A stretch of DNA of 16,518 bases from HGM12587 sp964602445 (GTDB taxonomy: Bacteria; Bacillota; Clostridia; Lachnospirales; Lachnospiraceae). The stretch's first letter is position 1. The number at the start of each line of letters is the position of its first letter. Under the pieces are notes generated by a model, which was given only the letters and a program-made list of their open reading frames with translations, was not told where the DNA came from and searched no databases. The stretch is from positions 1-16,518 of the forward strand of contig CAZRQV010000040.1 of NCBI GenBank assembly GCA_964602445.1, given 5' to 3'. This document shows, piece after piece, positions 1-8,721 of the stretch. The translations under genes and the position numbers were made by a program.

Positions 1-1387
1 TATCAAGTTCAATCTCAATATGCTGTCGATTTTGAAGTTTGGACAAAAGACATACTGTCTCAACATGGGTCGTATGCGGGAACTGATCCACCACCGTTCC
101 TTTTTCTACCTGATATCCTTCCCCGGCCAGATATTTCAGATCTCTTGCCAGCGTTGCACTGTCACAGCTTACATACACTACCCGTTTCGGCTGCATCTGT
201 GCAATGGTCTGGAGCAGTGCTTCGTCACAGCCTTTTCGCGGCGGATCCACCACGATCACATCGGCTTTCACGCCTTCTTCCCGATACTTGTTCGGAAGGA
301 TCTCTTCTGCTTTTCCTACATAGAATTCCGCATTGTGAAATCCGTTTAAGGCTGCATTGCGTTTGGCGTCTTCGATTGCCTGCGGCACGATCTCTACGCC
401 GTAAACCTGCTGTGCTTTCTGTGCCAGAAACAGGGAAATCGTTCCGATTCCACAGTACAGATCCCAAACTGTTTCGCCGCTCTCTACCTGCGCATATTCC
501 AGTGCACGTTCATAGAGTTTTTTCGTCTGTACCGGATTTACCTGGAAGAATGACAGCGGTGAAATCTGATATTTTACATTTCCGATATAGTCTGTTATAT
601 AATCCTGTCCCCAGGCAGAGATCATTTCCTGACCCATGATCACATTGGTCTGCTTTTTGTTGACATTGATGGTAATGCTTGTCATTCCCGGAATTTCAGT
701 CAGTTTTTTGACCAGTTCCTGCATCTGTGGCATCTGGGTTCCATTTAAGATCAGACATACCATCAGTTCTCCGGTGGTAAATCCTTTTCGGATCAGTACA
801 TGGCGGAGCAGCCCTTTTCCGGTCTGTTCCTCATAAGCAGGGATATGATATTTCTTCAAATGTTCCAAGATTATCTGAAGAATCTGTTCATTTTCATCCA
901 CACCCAGATAACATTTCGTATTGGAAATGATACTGTGCGTTCTTCCTGCATAAAATCCTGTAACGATATCTCCGTTTTTATCCGTTCCAAATGGGAACTG
1001 GGCTTTATTGCGGTAATGGTATGGCTCATCCATGCCGATGAGATCGAATTCCGGCAACTCTGTCAGCCCTCCGATACGCGACAGATTATTCAATACTTTA
1101 TTTTTCTTATATTCTAACTGTTTTTCATAGGAAAGCGCCTGAATTTGGCAGCCGCCGCATTGTTTATGATACGGACATTTCGGTTCGGTACGATCCGGTG
1201 ACGGTGTAATAATATCCATCATACGGGCATAACCGTAATTTTTTTTCATTTTCATTACCTTTGCATGGATCACATCTCCGATCAGTGCATCCTTTACAAA
1301 GAGCGTATATCCTTCCGCATGACCGATTCCTTCTCCGTCCACACCCATATCTTCAATTGTTAATGTTACTAAATCGTCTTTTTTCAT
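1..1387 (-). CDS. rlmD: 23S rRNA (uracil-5-)-methyltransferase RlmD-type, 3' end cut by window edge
   Basis: This frame is open from an ATG at 1387 to the left edge with no stop, giving 462 visible residues. The enzyme transfers a methyl group from S-adenosylmethionine to C5 of a uracil in 23S rRNA. Residues 1-60 fit a TRAM RNA-binding domain. Cys71, Cys77 and Cys80 (CPYHKQCGGC) plus Cys159 fit the family's 4Fe-4S cluster. DLYCGIGTI (309-317) is the SAM-binding loop. Cys408 in YVSCDSATLARD is the expected nucleophile and Glu443 in HTTHVETV the expected base. A GGGAG-like ribosome site precedes the ATG. The catalytic core is complete, but the frame runs on for at least 19 residues past Glu443, so a C-terminal extension is likely. 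In Firmicutes a dual-specificity RlmCD is an alternative name. A terminator separates it from yhaM upstream, so it probably has its own promoter, which I could not place confidently. Confidence 0.9.
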   Translation of the reverse strand, partial: MKKDDLVTLTIEDMGVDGEGIGHAEGYTLFVKDALIGDVIHAKVMKMKKNYGYARMMDIITPSPDRTEPKCPYHKQCGGCQIQALSYEKQLEYKKNKVLNNLSRIGGLTELPEFDLIGMDEPYHYRNKAQFPFGTDKNGDIVTGFYAGRTHSIISNTKCYLGVDENEQILQIILEHLKKYHIPAYEEQTGKGLLRHVLIRKGFTTGELMVCLILNGTQMPQMQELVKKLTEIPGMTSITINVNKKQTNVIMGQEMISAWGQDYITDYIGNVKYQISPLSFFQVNPVQTKKLYERALEYAQVESGETVWDLYCGIGTISLFLAQKAQQVYGVEIVPQAIEDAKRNAALNGFHNAEFYVGKAEEILPNKYREEGVKADVIVVDPPRKGCDEALLQTIAQMQPKRVVYVSCDSATLARDLKYLAGEGYQVEKGTVVDQFPHTTHVETVCLLSKLQNRQHIEIELD

Positions 1388-1530
1388 AGATTCTCCCTGT
1401 ATAAAAACGGTACTTCCATGGCAGCCATGAACTTCCGGTTATGATCTGCTTACGAAACTCCGCTCCTTATATTTCCTGACTTTCTGTTTGACATTCCCAT
1501 TGTGAAATCTAAGGAATGTTATGACACATT

Positions 1531-1568
1531 GGATAAACAACGACGCCTGTAGTTGATTACAGACGCCA
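1531..1568 (-). terminator. Rho-independent terminator after yhaM
   Basis: On the minus strand an 11-bp stem (arms 1558-1568 and 1541-1551) closes a 6-nt loop and is followed by a short T-rich run (TTGTTTAT). Three of the pairs are G-U wobbles only when read as minus-strand RNA; the plus-strand version would have mismatches. That supports a minus-strand transcript ending just after yhaM. The T tract is weak. Confidence 0.65.
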
Positions 1569-1579
1569 TCTATGTTCTT

Positions 1580-2524
1580 TTATTTACTTGTCTTTCTGAT
1601 ATTAGATTCCAGCAGACGGTTATAACCCAGCCAGTCACTATTATCTCCTGCTGCTCTGAAAATTTCTTTCAATGTTTCCATTTTTGCATCGGTATTGTCT
1701 GCAAAATTCAGTGCAACCGCTTCTACCAGCGCCGGTTTTTTCGGGGAACCGAATTCCAGCTCTCCATGATGTGCTAAAATACAATGTTTTAATTCATTGG
1801 CCAGCTTTTTCGGAAATCCTTCGATCTGACGAATCTGATCCCCTACCATTTCACAGCCCATTACAATATGTCCCAGCAGCTGTCCATCATCTGTATAATC
1901 ATTTTCCGGGAAAGAAGAAAGTTCGTAAACTTTTCCGATATCATGGCAAAGTGCTGCTGTGTATAACAGATCTTCGTTTAAGATGGAATACTGTTTTACA
2001 TAAAACCGGCACAGTCTGCAAACACTTAATGTATGTTCCAGAAGACCGCCTACAAATCCATGATGTACACTTTTTGCTGCACTGCTGAATTTGAATCGTT
2101 TTACAAATTCGGTATCTTCGATAAAGAAATGTGCTGCAAGTTTAGAAAGATACGGATTTTTAATGCCGTTTACGATACCAAGCAGTTCCTGATACATTTC
2201 TTCGATGTCATATTCACTGACCGGAAGATAGTTTGCCGGTTCATATTCTCCTTCACGAACCTTACGAACCCGCTTAATGCTGACCTGTAATGTCCCCTGA
2301 AAACTGGTCACATCTCCCATAACTGCTACATAATCCAGAGATTCAAAATCATCAATTCCCATGGAATTCGGATCCCAGATTTTCGCATCGATGGTTCCTG
2401 TTTTGTCCTGCAGGATCACATTTTCATACGGTTTTCCGTTTTTTGTCACTGCGGACTGCTTATACTTGCAAAGATACACATCATTGATGCGTTCCCCTTC
2501 ACGTAATGTTTCAATAAATTTCAT
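1580..2524 (-). CDS. yhaM: 3'-5' exoribonuclease YhaM family (OB-fold plus HD domain)
   Basis: This 314-residue protein matches the length and order of Bacillus YhaM, a Mn-dependent 3'-5' exonuclease that trims RNA in the cytoplasm. Residues 1-90 form an OB-fold nucleic-acid-binding region (NVILQDKTGTIDAKIWD). Residues 155-300 form an HD phosphohydrolase domain with His164 (LLEHTL), the metal pair His194-Asp195 in CHDIGK, His219, His252/His253 (AHHGE) and Asp276. The ATG has a GGAG site at 2530-2533 that overlaps the stop codon of the upstream PDZ gene by one base, so the two are co-transcribed and probably translationally coupled. A terminator follows. All expected HD metal ligands are present and I see nothing broken. 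Confidence 0.9.
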   Translation of the reverse strand: MKFIETLREGERINDVYLCKYKQSAVTKNGKPYENVILQDKTGTIDAKIWDPNSMGIDDFESLDYVAVMGDVTSFQGTLQVSIKRVRKVREGEYEPANYLPVSEYDIEEMYQELLGIVNGIKNPYLSKLAAHFFIEDTEFVKRFKFSSAAKSVHHGFVGGLLEHTLSVCRLCRFYVKQYSILNEDLLYTAALCHDIGKVYELSSFPENDYTDDGQLLGHIVMGCEMVGDQIRQIEGFPKKLANELKHCILAHHGELEFGSPKKPALVEAVALNFADNTDAKMETLKEIFRAAGDNSDWLGYNRLLESNIRKTSK

Positions 2525-2532
2525 AAATACTC

Positions 2533-3792
2533 CTATTCTAATACGCTTAAGGATGTTTGATAACTGATCTTTTTGTACCCATCCTTGGTAATTCTCTGGC
2601 CTTCCAGAGAAATGTTTTGTTTATTGGAAAGTCTCTGAAGAACTTTCGAAAATTCCTTCATGGAACTTACTTCCTGTCCATTGATCGAAGAGATCACATC
2701 TCCGCTTTGAATGCCTCCAAGCATTGCCGGAGAATCCATCTGAACCTCGGTTACATAAATACCTTCCGGCACACCGGTCTTTTTCGCTTCTTCCGTTACT
2801 GCGATTCCTTTGATTCCAAAATACGTAATATCCTGATTATTCGATAAATGTTCGATCAGATTTTTGATATCGGAAATTCCATAGGCAAACAGCACATTCT
2901 GTGTCGGACCGGTCGAATCCGGTTCCCGGATCACTCCGATCACCTCTCCTTTTAAATTGACCAAAACACCATTGGTTCCTACATTTTTAACCATATCCGT
3001 GATCAGCATGGTATATTCTGCATCTATCATGCTCTGACTGTGATCTGCCACGGTCAAAGCCCCCAGTTTCATAAATTCTTCACTGCCGTCTGCAAGACCG
3101 ACCGCCACAACCGGCGTTCCTGCCTTCAGTCTGACCGAATTTCCAAGAGCTGCTTTTGTGATCACTTCATTGGTCTTTTCGGAAATATCACTGAGATTCA
3201 CGCTCAGCACTGCAAATCCCGTGGTAATATCATATTTTTTCAATACTGCAGATACATCCGTATCATCGACAAAGGTCACCCGGATTCCGTCACATTGTTT
3301 TACCACATCATACTGTGTCAGGATCAGAAGCTCTACGCCATTATCTCCTATGATCATACCGGAAGTCTGCCCTCTGCTTTGATAATCTTCCTGAAACCAG
3401 TCGATATCTCTGTGAAGCGCCGTCACCATAACGATTCCTTTGCGGACTTCCTCTGCCAGATCCTGAAACTCCTCAAATAACTGTCCGTAATCTTCCAGTG
3501 TCAGTTCCTGTTCGATCACCACCGGATCTGTCAGCGGTTCTGACGGTGCCGGTTCTGTTAATTCCGGATTCTGCAGATCTTCCTGCGTATCTTCCGGAAT
3601 CTCGATATTCTGAATTGCCTGCTCTTTCTGCTGCTTCTCTATCCAGGAACACATTTTCATAAATACCATGCCGGAGATCACACCAAACAATACTGCCGCT
3701 CCCACAACAGCAGCCGTGATCTTTACCCATTTTTTCTTATAAAATGGTTTGTTCTTAATCTTTTCATTGAGAAAGGAAAATTCTTGACTCAT
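2533..3792 (-). CDS. Membrane-anchored HtrA/DegP-like protein with PDZ domain, probable pseudoprotease
   Basis: This 419-residue protein has a basic N-terminus, one membrane helix at about 23-47, an acidic Pro/Glu-rich linker (62-100), a trypsin-like beta-barrel region (about 110-318) and a C-terminal PDZ domain (about 325-418, with GIYVTEV, SPAMLGGIQSGD and INGQEV). This is the HtrA layout, so it should sit in the membrane facing outward. The triad looks absent by eye alignment. The His of the usual TNNHVV motif is Asp162 in LTQYDVV. The Asp of DLAVL is Gly192 in TGFAVL. The Ser of GNSGGP is Asn274 in GTNGVL. It is therefore probably not a working serine protease and may instead bind peptides or act as a scaffold or sensor. 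A GGAGG site lies 7 nt before the ATG. It is the first gene of a two-gene unit with yhaM; the promoter is at 3822-3850. Confidence 0.82.
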   Translation of the reverse strand: MSQEFSFLNEKIKNKPFYKKKWVKITAAVVGAAVLFGVISGMVFMKMCSWIEKQQKEQAIQNIEIPEDTQEDLQNPELTEPAPSEPLTDPVVIEQELTLEDYGQLFEEFQDLAEEVRKGIVMVTALHRDIDWFQEDYQSRGQTSGMIIGDNGVELLILTQYDVVKQCDGIRVTFVDDTDVSAVLKKYDITTGFAVLSVNLSDISEKTNEVITKAALGNSVRLKAGTPVVAVGLADGSEEFMKLGALTVADHSQSMIDAEYTMLITDMVKNVGTNGVLVNLKGEVIGVIREPDSTGPTQNVLFAYGISDIKNLIEHLSNNQDITYFGIKGIAVTEEAKKTGVPEGIYVTEVQMDSPAMLGGIQSGDVISSINGQEVSSMKEFSKVLQRLSNKQNISLEGQRITKDGYKKISYQTSLSVLE

Positions 3793-4133
3793 GGGAATTC
3801 CTCCGAAGACTCTTTTCGTTCAGTATACTATTTTTTAAATTTCATGTCCATATAATATCCCTCATTACAAAGCAATTATTTTTACAGAAAACTTCTCTCC
3901 TGACGGATCGATGCAGCAAACTGCCGGCAGACGATGTATACAGAAACCGTTTCCTTTTCACGGAGAAAGCTTCCTCCGTACTGCTGCTTTGATGACTGCA
4001 AGATCTGCACACTCACCTCTTCCATTTCTATGGAAAATCGGGTAAAATGTAATGATACGGTGAAAATCGGTGACTGCGGAATGGTCTGTCAGTATCCTTT
4101 CACCTCAACATTATCTATAGTTGGAGTTTTAGA
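3793..4133. other. Divergent intergenic region, HtrA-like gene / mutS2
   Basis: No gene is supported in these 341 bases. The left end holds the minus-strand promoter for the PDZ gene. The rest contains three small symmetric sequences: the perfect 10-bp palindrome CTGCCGGCAG at 3921-3930, a 6-bp inverted repeat ACGGAG/CTCCGT at 3960-3979, and TTCCAT/ATGGAA at 4020-4035. I could not find a convincing promoter for mutS2. The GGAG at 4123-4126 is its ribosome site. Confidence 0.6.
3822..3850 (-). promoter_or_regulatory. SigA-type promoter for the HtrA-like gene and yhaM
   Basis: Read on the minus strand, TGGACA (3845-3850) and TATACT (3822-3827) are separated by exactly 17 bp. Each hexamer matches the vegetative consensus at five of six positions. 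The implied start near 3815 gives a short leader of about 20-25 nt containing the GGAGG site. Confidence 0.75.
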
Positions 4134-6509
4134 ATGAATCAAAAAGCATTAAAGATCTTAGAATATGATAAGATCATAGAATTACTGATAAATAAAGCCT
4201 CCTGCGATCTGGGACGTGCCAAATGCCAGTCTTTGACACCGATGCATGATCTGGAGGAAATCCGTACTGCTCAGCGCCAGACTGCAGATGCTCTCCGCAG
4301 AGTCTACGCCAGAGGAAGTATTTCCTTTTCCGGCACTGCCAACATCGGTGCTTCTCTGAAACGTCTGGAAATCGGCGGCAGTTTAAATATCATCGAACTG
4401 CTCCGCATCTGCGGACTTTTGGAAACTGCCGGAAGAGTCAAGCAATATTCCCGCAGCGACAGCCGTTCTGATGAATCCAGAGATTCTCTGGACGATTTCT
4501 TCGATGCATTGGAACCTTGTTTTCCGTTATCTTCGGAGATCAGAAGATGCATTTTATCAGAAGACGAGATTGCAGACGATGCCAGCGGAACTTTAAAGAG
4601 TATCCGCCGTCAGATGAAACAGTTAAATGACAAAGTACATTCCACATTAAGTTCTCTTCTGAACGGTTCTGCAAGAAATTACTTACAGGACGCTGTCATT
4701 ACGATGAGAAACGGACGTTACTGTCTTCCGGTGAAAGCAGAATACCGCGGACAGGTTCCGGGAATGATTCATGACCAGTCCTCTACCGGATCTACTTTAT
4801 TCGTAGAACCGATGTCTGTTGTCAAGATCAACAACGATCTGAAAGAGTTGGAATTAAAAGAACAGGAAGAGATCGAAGTTATTTTAGCAGGGTTAAGCGC
4901 ACAGGCAGCTCTGTTTATGGAATCTATCGATACGGATCTGAAGGTTTTAGCAGAACTTGATTTTATCTTTGCCAAAGCACTTCTGGCCAAAGACATGAAT
5001 GCCAGCGAGCCTTATTTTAATACCAAAGGAAACATTTACATCAAAGATGCCCGCCATCCTTTGTTGGATAAAAAGAAAGCCGTTCCGATCACCGTTTCTC
5101 TCGGACGGGATTTTGACCTTCTGGTCGTTACGGGACCAAACACCGGCGGTAAAACAGTTTCTTTAAAAACCGTAGGACTTTTGACATTAATGGGACAGGC
5201 CGGACTTCATATTCCTGCCTTTGAACGTTCCAAACTGGCACTGTTTGACGATGTATTTGCTGACATTGGAGACGAACAGAGCATTGAACAGTCTTTGAGT
5301 ACGTTTTCTTCCCATATGACCAATATTGTATCGATCTTAAAAAATGCCACACCAAACTCTTTAGTTCTCATTGACGAACTTGGTGCCGGTACGGATCCTA
5401 CCGAAGGTGCGGCACTGGCCATTGCAATCCTTTCTCATCTGCACAGCCAGAAGATCCGAACCATGGTTACCACTCATTACAGCGAATTAAAAGTGTTCGC
5501 ATTGTCTACTCCGGGGGTAGAGAATGCCTGCTGTGAGTTTGATGTAGAAACCCTTCGTCCGACGTACCGACTGCTGATCGGTGTTCCGGGCAAAAGTAAT
5601 GCTTTTGCCATTTCCAGCAAACTGGGACTTCCGAATTTTATCATCGACAATGCAAAAGAGCATCTGACTGCTCAGGATGAAAACTTTGAAGATCTGCTGG
5701 CCGATCTGGAACAGAGCCGCAAGACTATTGAAGCTGAAGAAGAGGAAATCCGCAGACATAAAGAGGAGATCAAGGCACTTCGCAATGCCCTTGAGAAAAA
5801 ACAGGATAAATTAGAAACCCGAAAAGAAGAGATTCTTCGAAAAGCCAACGAAGAAGCTCGGGCCATCCTTGCAGATGCTAAGAAAACAGCGGATGAAACC
5901 ATTCGTGATTTTCAGAAATACAGTGCTTCCGATGCTTCTATCCGTGAAATGGAAGCCAAACGTCAGAAGCTCCGTGAAAAAATGGACAAAACCAATAAAA
6001 ATGTACAGGCTCAGACTCCAAAGCCAAAGAAAAAGCTTTCTGCGAAAAATCTGCACATCGGAGATGCCGTGAAAGTGTTATCTCTGAATTTAAAAGGAAC
6101 CGTCAGCTCCATGCCGGATGCCAAGGGACTTCTCTTTGTACAGATGGGAATCATGCGCTCTAAAGTCAGCATCAACGATCTGGAGCTGATCGACGAAGTG
6201 ACCATCACCGCCCCTGCACTTTCCAAAACAGGTTCCGGAAAGATTAAAATGTCCAAATCTGCTTCTGTTTCGACAGAAATCAATCTGATCGGTATGACCG
6301 TAGATGAAGCATTGGCACATCTGGATAAATATTTAGACGATGCTTATCTGGCTCATATGCCGAGTGTGCGGATCGTTCACGGAAAAGGAACCGGAAAACT
6401 GCGTGAAGCGGTTCAGAGACATTTAAAACGATGCAAATATGTAAAAACTTACCGGTTAGGTGAATTCGGTGAAGGGGATGCCGGAGTTACCATTGCTGAG
6501 TTCAAATAA
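4134..6509 (+). CDS. mutS2: MutS2 family ATPase with Smr nuclease domain
   Basis: This 791-residue protein has the full MutS2 layout and normal length (Bacillus MutS2 is about 785 residues). It contains a helical clamp/core region (1-320) and an ABC-type ATPase with Walker A GPNTGGKT (334-341) and Walker B LVLIDELGAGTD (410-421), followed by THYSELK. A long charged coiled coil spans about 520-625, a small beta domain about 640-685, and a C-terminal Smr domain about 716-790 carrying HGKGTGKLR. Known roles in the family are suppression of homologous recombination and, in Bacillus, splitting of collided ribosomes. It lacks the MutS mismatch-recognition domain. GGAG lies 7 nt upstream of the ATG. 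It is the first gene of a plus-strand unit: the response regulator starts 13 nt after its stop. Confidence 0.95.
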   Translation: MNQKALKILEYDKIIELLINKASCDLGRAKCQSLTPMHDLEEIRTAQRQTADALRRVYARGSISFSGTANIGASLKRLEIGGSLNIIELLRICGLLETAGRVKQYSRSDSRSDESRDSLDDFFDALEPCFPLSSEIRRCILSEDEIADDASGTLKSIRRQMKQLNDKVHSTLSSLLNGSARNYLQDAVITMRNGRYCLPVKAEYRGQVPGMIHDQSSTGSTLFVEPMSVVKINNDLKELELKEQEEIEVILAGLSAQAALFMESIDTDLKVLAELDFIFAKALLAKDMNASEPYFNTKGNIYIKDARHPLLDKKKAVPITVSLGRDFDLLVVTGPNTGGKTVSLKTVGLLTLMGQAGLHIPAFERSKLALFDDVFADIGDEQSIEQSLSTFSSHMTNIVSILKNATPNSLVLIDELGAGTDPTEGAALAIAILSHLHSQKIRTMVTTHYSELKVFALSTPGVENACCEFDVETLRPTYRLLIGVPGKSNAFAISSKLGLPNFIIDNAKEHLTAQDENFEDLLADLEQSRKTIEAEEEEIRRHKEEIKALRNALEKKQDKLETRKEEILRKANEEARAILADAKKTADETIRDFQKYSASDASIREMEAKRQKLREKMDKTNKNVQAQTPKPKKKLSAKNLHIGDAVKVLSLNLKGTVSSMPDAKGLLFVQMGIMRSKVSINDLELIDEVTITAPALSKTGSGKIKMSKSASVSTEINLIGMTVDEALAHLDKYLDDAYLAHMPSVRIVHGKGTGKLREAVQRHLKRCKYVKTYRLGEFGEGDAGVTIAEFK

Positions 6510-6510
6510 A

Positions 6511-6515
6511 GGAGG
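6511..6515 (+). promoter_or_regulatory. Ribosome binding site fixing the response-regulator start
   Basis: GGAGG lies 7 nt before the ATG at 6523. The frame is open further upstream to an in-frame codon at 6460, but that start would lie inside mutS2 and add 21 residues ahead of the receiver domain, so it is rejected. Confidence 0.85.
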
Positions 6516-6522
6516 ACTTATT

Positions 6523-7224
6523 ATGGTCGCAAAACAGAAAATTCTCATTGTAGATGATGATGTCAACATTGCTGAACTAATCTCGCTCTACCTTACCAAA
6601 GAATGCTATGAGACAAAAATGGTTCACGACGGCGAATCTGCCTTAAAAGAACTGCAGAACTTTCAGCCGAACCTGATCCTGCTGGATCTGATGCTTCCTG
6701 GAATCGACGGTTATCAGGTATGCAGAGAAGTCCGTACCAAATCTCAGGTTCCGATCATTATGCTCTCCGCCAAAGGAGAGGTTTTTGATAAAGTATTGGG
6801 ATTGGAATTGGGTGCAGACGATTTTATCGTAAAACCATTTGATACAAAAGAACTGGTTGCCCGTGTGAAAGCCAATTTACGACGCTGCCAGCAGAGCTTT
6901 CAGGAACCTGTACGTACCAATGATGCTAAAATCGTGGAATATCCGGATCTGGTCATCAACCAGTCCAACTATTCTGTACTATATCAGGGGCGTACCGTGG
7001 AAATGCCTCCAAAAGAACTGGAACTGCTCTATTTCCTGGCCGCTTCTCCAAATCAGGTATTTACAAGAGAACAGCTTTTAGATCATATCTGGGGATATGA
7101 ATACATCGGCGATACCCGAACCGTAGATGTTCACATCAAACGTCTTCGCGAAAAGATCAAAGATCACGAACACTGGGCACTGTCTACCGTATGGGGCATC
7201 GGATATAAATTTGAAACGAGATAA
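6523..7224 (+). CDS. OmpR/PhoP-family response regulator
   Basis: This 233-residue DNA-binding regulator belongs to a two-component system. The receiver domain (1-120) has acidic residues Asp11-Asp13, phospho-acceptor Asp55 (LLDLMLPG), Ser82 and Lys104 (IVKPFD). The C-terminal winged helix (about 135-231) has the usual OmpR features PPKELELL, FTREQLLDHIWG, TRTVDVHIKRLREKI and WGIGYKFE. All phosphorylation residues are intact. It sits 13 nt after mutS2 and 7 nt before its partner kinase, so the three are probably transcribed together. The target genes cannot be read from sequence; WalR- or PhoP-like is a resemblance only. Confidence 0.93.
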   Translation: MVAKQKILIVDDDVNIAELISLYLTKECYETKMVHDGESALKELQNFQPNLILLDLMLPGIDGYQVCREVRTKSQVPIIMLSAKGEVFDKVLGLELGADDFIVKPFDTKELVARVKANLRRCQQSFQEPVRTNDAKIVEYPDLVINQSNYSVLYQGRTVEMPPKELELLYFLAASPNQVFTREQLLDHIWGYEYIGDTRTVDVHIKRLREKIKDHEHWALSTVWGIGYKFETR

Positions 7225-7231
7225 CTGATAA

Positions 7232-8650
7232 ATGAAACGATCAATTTATGTAAAATTTGTAGTCATCTACATTCTCACTGCGATTTTAAGCTTTGTATTT
7301 GTAGCCACTGTGACCTCTGATCTGCTTTATGATCATTTACTGACCCAAAAAGCAGACAGCTTTTATCAAGAAGCTACTCTGCTGTCCACAGATTATGCCG
7401 AAGATTATTATCGTTCCCAAACACGTTCCTCACTGGAAACGGTTCATTCCCATCTGCGTGTCATCGGAACTTATCTGAATGCCAAAATATGGATGATCAA
7501 TCTGGACGGAACTGTAATTTTGGAGTCCGATAAAATGCCCGTCGCTCCGGAAGAAAATGTACATCACATTGAAGCATTTGACCCTACCGGATTCGGCACT
7601 TCGTATTATATGACCGGAGATTTTTTCGGTGAATTCGAGGAAGAAACTCTTTGCGTCATTGCACCGGTCAATTACAATTACCGGGTACGGGGCTATCTGG
7701 TCATTCATACTGCCTGTTCTTCCATCGTTGCGGAAAAAGAAGAACTTTTGAACATTGTATACATTACACTGGCAGTATTTCTGGGATTGCTTCTGATCGC
7801 ACTGACGATCATCGGACAGAACATTTACCGTCCGTTAAAGAAGATCAAAAAAGCGACCGCCGAATATGCTTCCGGAAATCTGACTTATCAGATCAGGATC
7901 AAAACCGATGATGAATTCGGGCATCTGGCGGATTCCATGAATTATATGGCGCAGGAATTAAATGAAATGGAAGAATATGAACGTAAGTTTATTGCAAATA
8001 TTTCCCACGATTTCCGTTCTCCGCTGACTTCCATCCGCGGATATGTACAGGCCATGATGGACGGAACGATTCCGGTAGAACTTCAGGAAAAATATTTCAA
8101 CATTGTTCTTTTCGAAACAGATCGTCTGAAAAAACTGACCGAAGAACTTCTGACCTTAAATTCCTTCGGTTCCAAACGAGGAATGCTGGACATTACAAAC
8201 TTTGACATCAATGCGGTCATCAAAAATACAGCCGCCTCTTTTGAAGGCCGCTGCACTGACCGCAGAATTTCAATCCAGCTGCTTTTTGAATCCAAACAGG
8301 AACCGGTCAAAGCAGACATCGGCAAAATCCAGCAGGTACTTTATAATCTTTTGGATAATGCCATTAAATTCAGCCACGATGATTCTGTCATTGAAATCGA
8401 AACAACGGTAAAACACGAGAAAGTGTTCGTTTCCGTCAAAGACTACGGCATCGGGATTCCAAAAGACAGCCAGAACAAGATCTGGGAACGCTTTTTCAAA
8501 ATGGATGTTTCCCGCGGAAAGGACAAACGGGGAACCGGTCTTGGACTTGCCATTGTAAAAGAAATCATCCAGCGTCACGGCGAACACATCAATGTGATCA
8601 GCACGGAAGGCGTAGGCACAGAATTTACGTTCTCGCTCCCAAAAGCTTAG
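7232..8650 (+). CDS. Sensor histidine kinase, partner of the upstream regulator
   Basis: This 472-residue membrane kinase has helix 1 at about 8-30, an extracytoplasmic sensor region at about 31-173, helix 2 at about 174-196, a HAMP linker (197-249), a HisKA domain with His259 in ISHDFRSPLTS, and an ATP-binding domain with N-box Asn376 (LLDNAIKFS), G1 DYGIGIP (404-410), F-box ERFFK and G2 GTGLGL (434-439). All catalytic boxes are present. The outside region includes IWMINLDGTVILES, in the style of a PAS-like/Cache fold, but the signal is unknown. There is no good ribosome site before the ATG, so translation probably depends on coupling to the regulator gene 7 nt upstream. Confidence 0.93.
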   Translation: MKRSIYVKFVVIYILTAILSFVFVATVTSDLLYDHLLTQKADSFYQEATLLSTDYAEDYYRSQTRSSLETVHSHLRVIGTYLNAKIWMINLDGTVILESDKMPVAPEENVHHIEAFDPTGFGTSYYMTGDFFGEFEEETLCVIAPVNYNYRVRGYLVIHTACSSIVAEKEELLNIVYITLAVFLGLLLIALTIIGQNIYRPLKKIKKATAEYASGNLTYQIRIKTDDEFGHLADSMNYMAQELNEMEEYERKFIANISHDFRSPLTSIRGYVQAMMDGTIPVELQEKYFNIVLFETDRLKKLTEELLTLNSFGSKRGMLDITNFDINAVIKNTAASFEGRCTDRRISIQLLFESKQEPVKADIGKIQQVLYNLLDNAIKFSHDDSVIEIETTVKHEKVFVSVKDYGIGIPKDSQNKIWERFFKMDVSRGKDKRGTGLGLAIVKEIIQRHGEHINVISTEGVGTEFTFSLPKA

Positions 8651-8683
8651 ACATTTTAAATCAATTTACTTTTTATTTTTATC

Positions 8684-8721
8684 ATTTGCGGCGTATCATA
8701 AATACTGTCACGCACGGCAGG
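8684..8721 (+). repeat. Direct repeat, copy 1 (38 bp)
   Basis: These 38 bases align without gaps to 11458-11495 with 31 matches by hand count. The last 18 bases (ACTGTCACGCACGGCAGG, 8704-8721) are identical. This copy supplies the 5' arms of the structured block at 8690-8777. The two copies are in the same orientation and flank the aconitase-like gene. Confidence 0.85.

Noticed and set aside
145..639. Long plus-strand open frame opposite rlmD
   Set aside because: The minus strand carries clear RlmD motifs through the whole stretch. The plus frame has no recognisable motif.
3934..4137. Plus-strand open frame of 67 codons ending in an ATGA overlap with mutS2
   Set aside because: It has no ribosome site before its ATG and a cysteine-rich, unlike-protein composition, and it covers the promoter region. 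The overlap is probably chance.
6460..6522. N-terminal extension of the first response regulator
   Set aside because: It lies within the mutS2 3' end, while GGAGG is ideally placed for the ATG at 6523.
8651..8690. T-rich run after the first kinase as a terminator
   Set aside because: No hairpin precedes the T runs; the real terminator structure is at 8801-8855.
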